Below the pieces are notes generated by a model. The model was not told where the DNA came from. It saw only the letters and a program-made list of their open reading frames with translations, and ran no database searches. Source: Lentisphaerota bacterium (GTDB taxonomy: Bacteria > Verrucomicrobiota > Kiritimatiellia > UBA8416 > JAUUYL01). Taken from it: a stretch of 44,839 bases of DNA. Position numbers and translations under genes: made by a program. The stretch is from assembly GCA_030590485.1 (NCBI GenBank), contig JAUUYL010000009.1, positions 1-44,839 on the forward strand. Direction: 5' to 3'. Position 1 is the first letter of the stretch. Each line of letters begins with the position of its first letter. This document shows, piece by piece, positions 1 through 7,363 of this stretch.

Positions 1-18
1 AAAATGTCTTTTTCCTAA

Positions 19-47
19 CAGTCTACAGTCTATTGACCTACAGTCTG
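19..47. repeat. Degenerate heptamer array (CAGTCTA type)
   Basis: Two adjacent CAGTCTA heptamers (19-25 and 26-32) are followed by TTGACCT, one extra base and CAGTCTG. The array lies just downstream of the AMMECR1 gene, which is read on the minus strand. It is one of several intergenic arrays in the window with a 7-base period. A 6-bp hairpin (47-62) overlaps the neighbouring stop codon but has no T-run, so I do not call a terminator. Confidence 0.55.
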
Positions 48-51
48 CATC

Positions 52-774
52 CTATGGGATGCTACTGTCTTTCTTCCTCTCCAACACAACACTCGAGTAC
101 ACCTTGAACGTAGTGCCTTCCTTCCACGCATCCGCCTGCATCCCGGCCTTGCGACTGAGCGAGTTCAACGTCTCTTCTTTCGTCCAGCCCTGCTCGACCG
201 CTACCTCAGGAAGATAAACCGCCCTGTTGAAACCTTTCTGAATAACAATCCCATGCTCACCTAACTTGAAATCATCGACCGAAGGAATATCAGTAAACTC
301 ACTGAGTATGGATATATGCACATCAATACGCTCCAGATCCTTCGTTGTCACAGGCTTGAACCTGAAGTCCTTGAGCGAAGCATTGATCGCATTGTTATGA
401 ACCGACTTGTAAAGAGGCTCCACAGCCTTAAGAGAACCTATACAACCACGCAACATCCCCTTCACCTTCAACGTCACAAATGTCGCATAATCAGCCTTCA
501 ACTTCTTCGTCAGCTCATACTCATGCGTTTCGAAGAAATCACCTCTGCCACCCCTCACACACCAATCAAGAGTGTCTTCCGCTATAGCAAATAACGTCTC
601 TTTCTCCTCTGCTGTCAACTCCGGCGTCCATTCTCCACTCTTATGCTCAATCACTTTAATATCCCCCTTCCTCACAACCTCCACTTTCTCAGACACAGAA
701 CCGCCATCATCAGCCACACCACACCCAGCGAAACCAATATTAATACAAAACAATAAACAAACAAGCTTCCGCAT
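52..774 (-). CDS. AMMECR1-domain lipoprotein
   Basis: The 240-aa protein carries an AMMECR1 domain from about residue 55 to 230. The hallmark LRGCIGSL is visible, followed by the conserved D-FRF-P segment (KDFRFKPVT) and a strand ending in VHISILSEFTDI. In other bacteria and archaea the domain is found alone or with MEMO and radical-SAM proteins, and its biochemical role is poorly defined. Here the N-terminus (MRKLVCLLFCINIGFAGC) looks like a lipoprotein signal with the modified cysteine at residue 18, although Phe at -3 is not ideal. That would put the domain outside the cytoplasm, which is unusual. The start has an AGGG Shine-Dalgarno 7 bases upstream. No MEMO or radical-SAM partner lies nearby. 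The family call is secure; the lipoprotein call is an inference. Confidence 0.85.
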   Translation of the reverse strand: MRKLVCLLFCINIGFAGCGVADDGGSVSEKVEVVRKGDIKVIEHKSGEWTPELTAEEKETLFAIAEDTLDWCVRGGRGDFFETHEYELTKKLKADYATFVTLKVKGMLRGCIGSLKAVEPLYKSVHNNAINASLKDFRFKPVTTKDLERIDVHISILSEFTDIPSVDDFKLGEHGIVIQKGFNRAVYLPEVAVEQGWTKEETLNSLSRKAGMQADAWKEGTTFKVYSSVVLERKKDSSIP

Positions 775-781
775 CAGTCTA

Positions 782-823
782 CCCTAAAACCTAACCCCTA
801 AACCCCAAAACCTAATAATCCTA
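782..823. repeat. Degenerate heptamer array (CCCTAAA type)
   Basis: Six consecutive 7-base units are visible, such as CCCTAAA (782-788 and 796-802) and ACCTAAC/ACCTAAT. The array fills most of the gap between two divergently transcribed genes. The resemblance to a telomere repeat is probably chance, because other loci in the window have the same period with different sequences. Confidence 0.6.
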
Positions 824-883
824 GCCATTCAGCCGTTAGATAAGTATAGTATCAACAAATTATTTATAAAGGAAATAGCAACA

Positions 884-2059
884 ATGAATAAACACGTTTC
901 TCTTCTTGCCATGGCCGCAATAACTATAACTCTTCTTGCGCTGACACAAATCGCCAATTGTAAGCCGAAAACATCACTTCTATCTTCCGCGCAGCCTACA
1001 GGAACCCTCGACAAATCTACCAGAAACGAAGTCGATGCAGCAATCGATAGAGGCCTGAACTGGCTCGCCGCACAACAAAAAGAAGATGGCTCATGGTCTA
1101 ACGCCTCTTTTCCAGCTCTGACAGCACTCGCCTCTCAAACTTTCTCGCTGGGCAAACATCCTGACAAGAAAAAGATCCTTAAGAACGTACGTAGCTTCAT
1201 CCTCACAAAGGTACAGAAAGATGGCGGCATCTACACAAACATCAAAGGCTCCAAAGGCGGAGGACTAAGCAACTACAACACCGCCATATGCACAACCGCA
1301 CTCTTCTTAATGAAAGACAAATCGCTCAACCCGATCATCAGAGACGCACGAAAATTTATCGCCGCCGGACAGCATACAGGCGACGACATCTATAAAGGCG
1401 GCTTCGGCTACGACCGCGATACCAACCGCGCATACACCGATCTTCTGAATACTTTCAATGCCGCAGAAACCATGGCCCTGACCGCCAGCGTCGAGGACTC
1501 TCGTCCCTCCAACGAAAAACGTGTCGATATCGACTGGAACGCAACAATCGAATTCATCGAAAAGATGCAGAACAAAAAAGAAACCAGCACAGATGATGCC
1601 GGCGGTTTTTTCTATATGCCCGGACAGTCAAAAGCCGGACAGACAACAAACGATGCAGGCGTCGTCATCCTCCGCTCATACGGAAGCATGACCTACGTAG
1701 GCATACTCAGCCTTCTCTATGCCGACGTCAAACCCGACGACCCACGCGTAATGTCCGCATTCCATTGGTCCGCTCGCCATTGGACTCTTGAGGAAAATCC
1801 AGGCATGGGCAATCAAGGCCTGTATTTTTTCTACAACATCCTGTCAAAATGCCTCAACACTTTCGGACGCGACCTGATCCCACAAAAAGACGCCCCACCC
1901 ATTGAATGGCGTCAGGAACTGGCAAATAAACTCCTATCAACACAGAAAATAGATCCCAAAACCGGCCAAGGTTACTGGATAAACGATAGCGGTCGCTTCT
2001 GGGAAAACGACCCTATTCTCGCCACCGCATACGCACTTGTAGCCCTGGAAATGCTATAA
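884..2059 (+). CDS. Secreted prenyltransferase/squalene-cyclase-fold protein
   Basis: The 391-aa protein begins with a Sec signal peptide (hydrophobic residues 5-24, ending ...TQIANC). A lipobox is possible at Cys26, but Asn at -1 argues against lipidation. From about residue 48 it shows the alpha-alpha barrel repeats of the terpenoid cyclase/prenyltransferase superfamily: GLNWLAAQQKEDGSWS near the start, further helical hairpins with YNTAICTTALFLM, and a C-terminal stretch ending DPILATAYALVALEML. The catalytic DxDD motif of hopene cyclases is not seen, so it is unlikely to be a true triterpene cyclase. Secreted paralogues with this fold and unknown function are common in PVC bacteria. An AAAGGA sequence lies about 10 bases upstream of the start. 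It is divergent from the AMMECR1 gene across the heptamer array. Confidence 0.75.
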   Translation: MNKHVSLLAMAAITITLLALTQIANCKPKTSLLSSAQPTGTLDKSTRNEVDAAIDRGLNWLAAQQKEDGSWSNASFPALTALASQTFSLGKHPDKKKILKNVRSFILTKVQKDGGIYTNIKGSKGGGLSNYNTAICTTALFLMKDKSLNPIIRDARKFIAAGQHTGDDIYKGGFGYDRDTNRAYTDLLNTFNAAETMALTASVEDSRPSNEKRVDIDWNATIEFIEKMQNKKETSTDDAGGFFYMPGQSKAGQTTNDAGVVILRSYGSMTYVGILSLLYADVKPDDPRVMSAFHWSARHWTLEENPGMGNQGLYFFYNILSKCLNTFGRDLIPQKDAPPIEWRQELANKLLSTQKIDPKTGQGYWINDSGRFWENDPILATAYALVALEML

Positions 2060-2060
2060 C

Positions 2061-2092
2061 CCCTGCACCAGAGCCTCCGGCACAGTGCAGGG
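2061..2092. other. Hairpin after the 391-aa gene
   Basis: Perfect 8-bp arms, CCCTGCAC and GTGCAGGG, enclose 16 bases directly after the upstream stop codon. No T-run follows on either strand, so it may be a weak terminator or a 3' stabilising stem between the convergent 391-aa and FmdB genes. Confidence 0.35.
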
Positions 2093-2139
2093 TGAAATAG
2101 GAGTGCTACATACATTTGAGAAACAGAAAAGATATAACT

Positions 2140-2391
2140 CTAATACTGTTTTTCGTATTCGCCTTTGCCCAGTTTTTTAAGCTTTGAAAAGCCAGCAGCT
2201 TTAGCTCTGTCATCAAAAGCGGCTTTCGAGCCACCTACGGATGGTGCGGATATCTGTTTTACCACGGGCGCGCCGCATTCCGGACAAACGGTGAGCTTGT
2301 CATCGGACAGGCTTTGTATAATCTCAAATCTCTCAACACAATGAGCACACCCCTTCTCTCCTTCTGTGACTTTGTATTCGTAAATAGGCAT
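2140..2391 (-). CDS. FmdB-family zinc ribbon protein
   Basis: This 83-aa protein starts MPIYEYKV, typical of the FmdB/CxxC_CxxC_SSSS putative regulatory family. It has CAHC (first pair) and CPECG (second pair) framing a short zinc ribbon, and the second pair is followed by the usual KQISAPSVGG segment. The C-terminus is lysine-rich. Members are small cytosolic proteins named after a presumed regulator of formamidase genes; their real role is unclear. It stands alone, convergent with the 391-aa gene. No strong Shine-Dalgarno is visible upstream. Confidence 0.85.
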   Translation of the reverse strand: MPIYEYKVTEGEKGCAHCVERFEIIQSLSDDKLTVCPECGAPVVKQISAPSVGGSKAAFDDRAKAAGFSKLKKLGKGEYEKQY

Positions 2392-2437
2392 CTAATAGGT
2401 GTAAAGGTTCAAGACCTAAGATTCAAGACAAAAGGCA

Positions 2438-2484
2438 GGATTAGGGATTACACATCAACCATTAACCATTTAGCCATTAACCAT
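2438..2484. repeat. Degenerate heptamer array (GGGATTA / AACCATT types)
   Basis: AGGATTA and GGGATTA (2438-2451) are followed after five bases by AACCATT twice (2457-2470), TAGCCAT and TAACCAT (to 2484). All run in a 7-base register. The array lies between the 177-aa gene and the FmdB gene, both on the minus strand. Confidence 0.55.
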
Positions 2485-2485
2485 G

Positions 2486-2512
2486 CATTGTTCGAAATCT
2501 TTTCGAACAATG
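2486..2512 (-). other. 12-bp perfect hairpin downstream of the 177-aa gene
   Basis: CATTGTTCGAAA (2486-2497) and its exact reverse complement (2501-2512) are separated by three bases. The stem begins one base after the stop of the minus-strand gene. It lacks a T-run on the minus strand, so it may act as a processing or stability element or a non-canonical terminator. Confidence 0.45.
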
Positions 2513-2513
2513 A

Positions 2514-3047
2514 CTAGTAGCTACTACTCACCGTCTTCACCGCAAGCTTACCATGCTTGTCAGGCTTCTCGACAGTAACAGTCGTCACACCCTCTTCATC
2601 CTTGGAAACTATAGTCTTCTGAATAACAACAAGCTCGCCACTCTTATTCCGCCCCTTAACCGTTGCCGCGGTTCCAGTTGCCGTCTTCACACTGCTGGTA
2701 ATCTTTACAATCTCAAAGCCCGCACCCGGCGTCAACTCCCGCTCACTTACAGTTGTCCGCTGCCCATCAGTATCAGTAGTGACCGTCATCCTCGACCGAC
2801 TTACAGTTACAAGCTTCCCATGCTTGTCCCGTTTCTTCTGCTCCGACTCAGTCTGCGATAAGGTAATCTTACTCCTCTTCGTCGTGCTGACAGCCAAAGG
2901 CTCACCATTCGCATCACAAGTCACACTCTCAGACGTGCGCACCACAATATGATCCTTAAGCCAATCATATTCCCCGCCCTCACCAAGTAAAATAGTAGAG
3001 CAAAAAAGAAAAACACATGTTGCAATTGAATATCTCATTACTATCAT
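2514..3047 (-). CDS. Secreted small repeat protein, function unknown
   Basis: I do not recognise this 177-aa protein. Residues 4-22 form a signal peptide (MRYSIATCVFLFCSTILLGEG), so it is probably exported. The rest is rich in Thr, Val, Ser and Lys and looks all-beta. It holds imperfect repeats built around D/N-K-H/S-G-K/E-L-V: DKHGKLVTVS, NKSGELVVIQ and DKHGKLAVKT, each followed by a strand-forming TVTV-like stretch. The pattern suggests extended beta-hairpin repeats. An AGG Shine-Dalgarno sits 8 bases before the first ATG, and a near-consensus sigma-70 promoter lies just upstream. It diverges from the FHA activator gene. No function can be assigned. Confidence 0.7.
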   Translation of the reverse strand: MIVMRYSIATCVFLFCSTILLGEGGEYDWLKDHIVVRTSESVTCDANGEPLAVSTTKRSKITLSQTESEQKKRDKHGKLVTVSRSRMTVTTDTDGQRTTVSERELTPGAGFEIVKITSSVKTATGTAATVKGRNKSGELVVIQKTIVSKDEEGVTTVTVEKPDKHGKLAVKTVSSSY

Positions 3048-3064
3048 CGTAATTACCTAATGTC

Positions 3065-3093
3065 ATTATATGTAACGAACGCCATCTTTTCAA
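3065..3093 (-). promoter_or_regulatory. Sigma-70-type promoter for the 177-aa gene
   Basis: On the minus strand, TTGAAA (3088-3093) and a perfect TATAAT (3065-3070) are separated by exactly 17 bases. Transcription would start near 3058, about 11 bases before the start codon's Shine-Dalgarno region. The match is seen directly in the sequence; its activity is inferred. Confidence 0.7.
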
Positions 3094-3124
3094 CCTTAGA
3101 ACAAGGAATAATAAAATAAAAGCT

Positions 3125-3142
3125 TGCATACTACAGTATGCA
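3125..3142. promoter_or_regulatory. Palindrome upstream of the FHA activator gene
   Basis: TGCATACT-AC-AGTATGCA is a perfect 8-bp inverted repeat with a 2-base centre. A partial copy, TACTATTGTATGCA, occurs as a direct repeat about 25 bases downstream (3159-3172). Dyads of this form are typical regulator-binding sites, so autoregulation of the adjacent activator gene is possible. No clear sigma-70 promoter was recognised for that gene. Confidence 0.4.
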
Positions 3143-3207
3143 GACGCACAATGATGTCTACTATTGTATGCATCGTTGTAAAGGTGAATGAATCAAGATG
3201 AGAAGTT

Positions 3208-4569
3208 ATGAAAGACAACCAACCAGCCAGCAATATTGTTTCTCCGACGCTGATTCTCGCCGGCAAACAGGATAGCGACTGCATTCTCATACAGAAATGC
3301 AAACTTCTGGCCGTCTCCGGTCCCTTCCAGGGACAGGAGTTCGTTATGGATCGGGATTATTTCTCTATCGGAAACGACCCGCACAGCGATCTGGTAATCG
3401 AAGACTCGACAATCTCAAGGCGACATTGCGAAATTCAACTCATATCCGAGGGCTATGTCATCAGGGACCTCGAAAGTACAAATGGAACTTTTGTGCAAGG
3501 CGTAAAAATCAAGGAGGCTTTTCTGGATGAGGGAACAGAGTTCCAGATCGGTAAGACGCGACTCGTGTTCTGCCCCATGCAGGAATCTTTGGAATGGACT
3601 CTTAGCCGGAATGAATTCTTTGGCAGCATGCTCGGCAAAAGCACTTCGACAAGAAGAGTCTTTCATCTCGCCGAAACTTACTCTCCAACCGATGCGAACA
3701 TACTGATCGAAGGTGAAACAGGAACAGGGAAGGAAATCCTGGCGGAGGAAATCCATAAACACAGCCTCCGCAAAAACAAACCTTTCATCGTCATCGACTG
3801 CGCCGCACTCGCGAAGGATCTAATCCAGAGCGAACTCTTCGGACACACCAAGGGTGCGTTCACCGGAGCCAACACGGAACGCATAGGCGCATTTGAACAT
3901 GCCAACGGCGGAACAGTCTTTCTCGACGAGATAGGTGAACTGGCGACGGAACTCCAGCCAAAACTTCTGCGCGTTATCGAGAAGAGACAGATAAAGCGAG
4001 TAGGCAGCAATCAGATCAGAGACATCGATGTGCGTATCATCTGCGCAACCAATCGTAAACTTGAAGGCGAAGTAAATGACGGACGATTCAGAGAAGACCT
4101 TTTCTACCGGCTGTCAGTCGTCAGAATGGAACTGCCTCCTCTGCGCCAACGCAAGGAAGACATCGGAATGCTGGCAATGAGATTTATTGAGAACCTTCAC
4201 GGCAAAGACATGATGGATCGCATCGTTGACTGGGACAACACCATCGAGGCATTTAACCAACACGACTGGCCCGGAAACGTCCGGGAACTGAGAAATCTGA
4301 TGGAACTGGCCTCTTTCAAGAAGACAGGCCCCGTGGATTTAAGCACGTTTCTCTATATGGGCAGGGCAAAAACAGCGAACAAGGACTCTTTAACCAAATT
4401 CTCTGCAGACAGACCCTTTAAAGAGGCAAAAAACGAACTCATCAGTGAATTCGAGACGAAATACATAAAAGAACTACTCAAAAAGAACGACGGCAACATA
4501 TCTCCGGCCGCACGAAACGCCGGCATCGAACGCGCCTACCTCCAACGCCTCATCAAAAAACACGACTAA
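3208..4569 (+). CDS. FHA-domain sigma-54-dependent activator
   Basis: A 453-aa transcriptional activator. Residues about 35-115 are a forkhead-associated domain, with IGNDPHSDLVIED, SRRHC and STNGTF marking phosphothreonine recognition. Residues about 140-365 are the AAA+ sigma-54 interaction module: Walker A GETGTGKE at residue 169, the sigma-54-contacting loop GAFTGA at residue 216, and Walker B TVFLDEIGE. The C-terminus (about 425-453) is a Fis-type helix-turn-helix (GNISPAARNAGIERAYLQRL). There is no receiver domain, so it is probably controlled by Ser/Thr phosphorylation of a partner rather than by a histidine kinase, as in other FHA-type enhancer-binding proteins. It would drive RNA polymerase-sigma-54 at promoters such as those proposed at 7364 and 21188. 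rpoN is not in the window. Confidence 0.93.
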   Translation: MKDNQPASNIVSPTLILAGKQDSDCILIQKCKLLAVSGPFQGQEFVMDRDYFSIGNDPHSDLVIEDSTISRRHCEIQLISEGYVIRDLESTNGTFVQGVKIKEAFLDEGTEFQIGKTRLVFCPMQESLEWTLSRNEFFGSMLGKSTSTRRVFHLAETYSPTDANILIEGETGTGKEILAEEIHKHSLRKNKPFIVIDCAALAKDLIQSELFGHTKGAFTGANTERIGAFEHANGGTVFLDEIGELATELQPKLLRVIEKRQIKRVGSNQIRDIDVRIICATNRKLEGEVNDGRFREDLFYRLSVVRMELPPLRQRKEDIGMLAMRFIENLHGKDMMDRIVDWDNTIEAFNQHDWPGNVRELRNLMELASFKKTGPVDLSTFLYMGRAKTANKDSLTKFSADRPFKEAKNELISEFETKYIKELLKKNDGNISPAARNAGIERAYLQRLIKKHD

Positions 4570-4607
4570 CAAGAACTCTGCACTCCCGCAGGCCATTCGC
4601 TATTACC

Positions 4608-4673
4608 CCCCTCCCTGGAGGGGTGCCGACTTGTCCGCCATATGGTCAGCTGACGGATACGGCCAAAGGCCGT
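4608..4673. repeat. Palindromic intergenic repeat (REP-like)
   Basis: The gap between two convergent genes holds CCCCTCC/GGAGGGG (4608-4623, almost no loop) and ACGGCC-AAA-GGCCGT (4659-4673), which ends one base before the pseudopilin stop codon. GC-rich stacked palindromes of this sort are typical of REP or MITE-like elements in PVC genomes. They may also end transcription from both sides. Confidence 0.5.
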
Positions 4674-4674
4674 C

Positions 4675-5529
4675 CTACCTTATCCCGGCACAGGCGTTCG
4701 TGGTGTCCGATGGATACAGTTTTTCGGCATGTCCATCCATAAACACCACATTCGCCCGTCCTGCATGATAACTGCCTATCGTCTCCACCGGATACAAGGA
4801 CGTTTTCGGAACCCCTGACAACACACCATCACCGCCATCAGCATCAGTAAATACCGTGCGGTCACATGTCTGGATCCCGTCGATGCTATTCGTAATAGCC
4901 ATCTCGCCAAACATCAGATAGCTGCTAAAGCCGCGCCCCGCCGTCTGCGAACCAGTGTCACTAAGCCTTCCCGCCGACATATCCTTATATCTTCGGCCCT
5001 GAAGCTGGCTATTCATAGAATAACTGCGCTTGGCATCGTCTATCCCAGCATCCTTCATCTTTCTAAGAAACTCAGGACACACGAAAATTCGCAAGCGAGA
5101 CTTCGTCTCCTTGTACAGCTTCCCCGTGTGTATAACTTCCTCTGCATCATCGCCTTGCCACGGTGCAGGATCTCCGGGCGGATACGGCGCGGTCTGGTTT
5201 CTCCAGCCACGACCCGAGACATTATTACTCTGGCTGCTTGATATACCAAACCGATTAATCCAGCCTGGTCGCCAGTCCCATCGGTATTCATTGTGACGTT
5301 GATGGTAATACCCACCTATATTCGCTCGAGAGCCATCCAGCCAGTCACCACTCGCCAGCATGACCATTCCGTGTAGATTCTTCATATTGTTCAGACATTG
5401 AACTTCCCTTGCTTTTGCCCTGAACTTACCAAAACTCACCAGCAACATGGATGACAGCAACATGATAATCGTTATAACAACAAGCATTTCCAACAAAGTA
5501 AACGCTTTTTTCCACTTGGATAGGTACAT
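4675..5529 (-). CDS. H-X9-DG type pseudopilin
   Basis: The 284-aa protein has a type IV prepilin-like N-terminus: a short basic leader (MYLSKWKKA), then FTLLEML and about 20 hydrophobic residues (roughly 10-30). Near the C-terminus, H-AGRANVVFM-DG fits exactly the H-X9-DG signature of a large family of PVC prepilin-like proteins. The residue before the cleavage site is Ala where prepilin peptidase normally needs Gly, which could slow or prevent processing. An aromatic- and Gly-rich central region suggests a globular extracellular domain. GGGAGG 6 bases before the ATG is a strong ribosome site. It is monocistronic and separate from the gspF operon, with a TATTAT box upstream but no convincing -35. 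Confidence 0.88.
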   Translation of the reverse strand: MYLSKWKKAFTLLEMLVVITIIMLLSSMLLVSFGKFRAKAREVQCLNNMKNLHGMVMLASGDWLDGSRANIGGYYHQRHNEYRWDWRPGWINRFGISSSQSNNVSGRGWRNQTAPYPPGDPAPWQGDDAEEVIHTGKLYKETKSRLRIFVCPEFLRKMKDAGIDDAKRSYSMNSQLQGRRYKDMSAGRLSDTGSQTAGRGFSSYLMFGEMAITNSIDGIQTCDRTVFTDADGGDGVLSGVPKTSLYPVETIGSYHAGRANVVFMDGHAEKLYPSDTTNACAGIR

Positions 5530-5617
5530 ATAAAGCCTCCCTTTTTGTACTGTTTTCCTTCCATATATAATACCCCCATACCCACCCCCGCACCAAGCAA
5601 AAAATACGAAAACATCA

Positions 5618-5646
5618 TTGACTTAACGCCCACTATCGGTTATCTT
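5618..5646 (+). promoter_or_regulatory. Sigma-70-type promoter for the 471-aa secreted protein
   Basis: TTGACT (5618-5623) and TATCTT (5641-5646) are 17 bases apart. A start near 5653 gives a leader of about 58 bases to the ATG at 5711. The -35 matches consensus at 5 of 6 positions and the -10 at 4 of 6. Confidence 0.5.
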
Positions 5647-5710
5647 GTAGAGGATATGACGGTGAATATGGTTATTACATTTGGGCCTTTATTGTAGATG
5701 GAGATTAAAT

Positions 5711-7126
5711 ATGACACGGTTTAAACTATCTTGCGCCGTATTCTGCGTGCTTCTGATTCTCATGCCAATTGTTTGTTTGGGTAATGTTACGAACTCTATC
5801 ACGGACGACAAGACGTCTGACTTCGAAATCTTTGCTGGATCCAACACTATCATCGGCGCTGAAGGATGGTACGGTGACACCAACAATGTTACCGCAGTAA
5901 CAGTCAACACCAACACTCTGCCATTATCCGCCACTAAATCAGAGGTTCTCAGTCTTGAAGCTGGTGCAAATATTCTAACCAACCTCTTCGATCAAACATC
6001 AACTAACACATGGATCGATATGCTGGTACAGATGAATCCGGCAAGCGAGACGCCAGCGGTAATCACAAACGGTGCATTACAGGCGGGCTTTTGGCTTGAC
6101 GCCGGCAGCAGCAACATGATGGTAAGGCACGCAATATATGACACTACAACCCCCTTCGCCCCCACATCAAGCGTTATAAGCGATATCGTCATACCAGCCG
6201 GCGACTGGATACGCTTATCTATCAAAATGGAATACGAAATACTTGGCGTATACGGATATACACGTTTCCAGATGAAGATAAACGGGGGAAGCTGGATAAC
6301 AAACCAGAACGCTTACACCGATGAAACTTTGACGGTAAAGGGCGGCACATACTTTATTTGTGGCGATGCCCCGCCCCAATCAACAAAGGGCCACATAACA
6401 TCACTGTGCCTGGCGGGTGCTGGAATGTTCGATGATATACGTATTACTGACGTAGATATCTTCTCTGCTCCTGCCACAATGTACACAGTTACGGTGGACA
6501 TTGCCGCAGGAGGCTCGATTTCGCCTGCTCTACAAACCAACAACGCCGATACCGAGGACAGTGAAGTCTTTTTCTCAGCGAATAACGGTTTCTATATCTC
6601 GAGCATTTTCATAGTAGGTGGCGGCAGTTTTGCCCCAGCCACAAATTACACAGTCTCAAAGCCAGGCATTGCGACCAACATACATATTTCTGCTGTCTTC
6701 TCAACAAACGAAACCGACGGCTCGATCAGCAACAATGTCCCGCCAGAATGGATGCAGAAGGTTGCGAATATTTACACAAACGACTACACAAACGCGGCGG
6801 CGGCGGATCTTGATGGCGACGGCTACAGCACTGCGGATGAGTTCCTGATGTCTTCCGATCCTCTGGACAGCGATGACTTCCTCAGAGTCTCGAGCGTCAC
6901 GCTGGACGGTAGCGGTAACCCGGAAATCCAATGGAGAAGTAATTACGACACAAACTACCCGCTCCCTGCCTTTGAAGTCCAGCTGTCAACAAATATGACA
7001 GGCGGGCCGGCATGGTCGAACATTGCTTTCACGAACAGGGTTGAAGGATCTCACACCAACGTAGTTACATTGCCTGTTCAAGCGGAGACCCATTACTACT
7101 ACAAGGTTGTTGCCACTAACAACTAA
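5711..7126 (+). CDS. Secreted protein with calcium-type repeat
   Basis: I start this gene at 5711, where GGAG lies 7 bases upstream; an in-frame ATG at 5681 lacks such a site. The 471-aa product has a signal peptide (MTRFKLSCAVFCVLLILMPIVCLG). The first part (about 25-260) is a beta-rich, possibly lectin-like domain. It is followed by a short VTVDIAAGGSISPA module (about 260-340) resembling bacterial surface-repeat domains. Then comes DLDGDGYSTADEF...SSDPLDSDDF (about 380-405), a calcium-binding thrombospondin-3/dockerin-like loop, and a C-terminal fibronectin-like stretch. This terminal arrangement is common in PVC secreted proteins. No membrane anchor or sorting tail is visible. A strong terminator follows, so it is a single transcription unit separate from the 1944-aa gene. 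No enzymatic motif was recognised. Confidence 0.8.
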   Translation: MTRFKLSCAVFCVLLILMPIVCLGNVTNSITDDKTSDFEIFAGSNTIIGAEGWYGDTNNVTAVTVNTNTLPLSATKSEVLSLEAGANILTNLFDQTSTNTWIDMLVQMNPASETPAVITNGALQAGFWLDAGSSNMMVRHAIYDTTTPFAPTSSVISDIVIPAGDWIRLSIKMEYEILGVYGYTRFQMKINGGSWITNQNAYTDETLTVKGGTYFICGDAPPQSTKGHITSLCLAGAGMFDDIRITDVDIFSAPATMYTVTVDIAAGGSISPALQTNNADTEDSEVFFSANNGFYISSIFIVGGGSFAPATNYTVSKPGIATNIHISAVFSTNETDGSISNNVPPEWMQKVANIYTNDYTNAAAADLDGDGYSTADEFLMSSDPLDSDDFLRVSSVTLDGSGNPEIQWRSNYDTNYPLPAFEVQLSTNMTGGPAWSNIAFTNRVEGSHTNVVTLPVQAETHYYYKVVATNN

Positions 7127-7145
7127 ATCAACATAAACAGAATAC

Positions 7146-7179
7146 AAAGCCCCGGTTGTTAGCAACCGGGGCTTTTTTT
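7146..7179 (+). terminator. Rho-independent terminator
   Basis: AAAGCCCCGGTTG pairs perfectly with CAACCGGGGCTTT around a TTAG loop, and the stem runs into seven T's. It lies 20 bases after the stop of the 471-aa secreted protein. This is the clearest intrinsic terminator in the window. Confidence 0.95.
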
Positions 7180-7281
7180 GTCCCATAATCCAACCTCTAA
7201 GCACAGCATAACCGTGCATTCGGCCGCATCCGGCCAACCTCCGCTCAATTACATCTCCATCACAAAATATTCACATCTTTT

Positions 7282-7314
7282 AAACCCTTTATTTCTGGCT
7301 TTCTGCAAGGGTTT
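7282..7314. other. Stem-loop in the leader region before the giant gene
   Basis: AAACCCTT (7282-7289) pairs with AAGGGTTT (7307-7314) across a 17-base loop, 50 bases upstream of the proposed sigma-54 site. It could be an activator-binding or structural element. The rest of the 285-base gap holds only a small GGCCG/CGGCC palindrome near 7220 and no tRNA or small gene. Confidence 0.3.
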
Positions 7315-7363
7315 TCTATAGAATATGAATAGGGTATAGAAGTAGTGTCGCTATCAGCTCAGT

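Noticed and set aside
47-62. GCATCC/GGATGC hairpin at the end of the AMMECR1 gene as terminator
   Set aside because: It overlaps the stop codon, is only 6 bp and has no T-run on the minus strand.
782-823. Telomere-like CCCTAAA repeat
   Set aside because: It fits the 7-base arrays seen elsewhere with other sequences; there is no sign of a chromosome end.
3188-3211. Seven-codon open frame overlapping the FHA gene start (leader peptide)
   Set aside because: The ribosome site is too close and nothing else supports translation.
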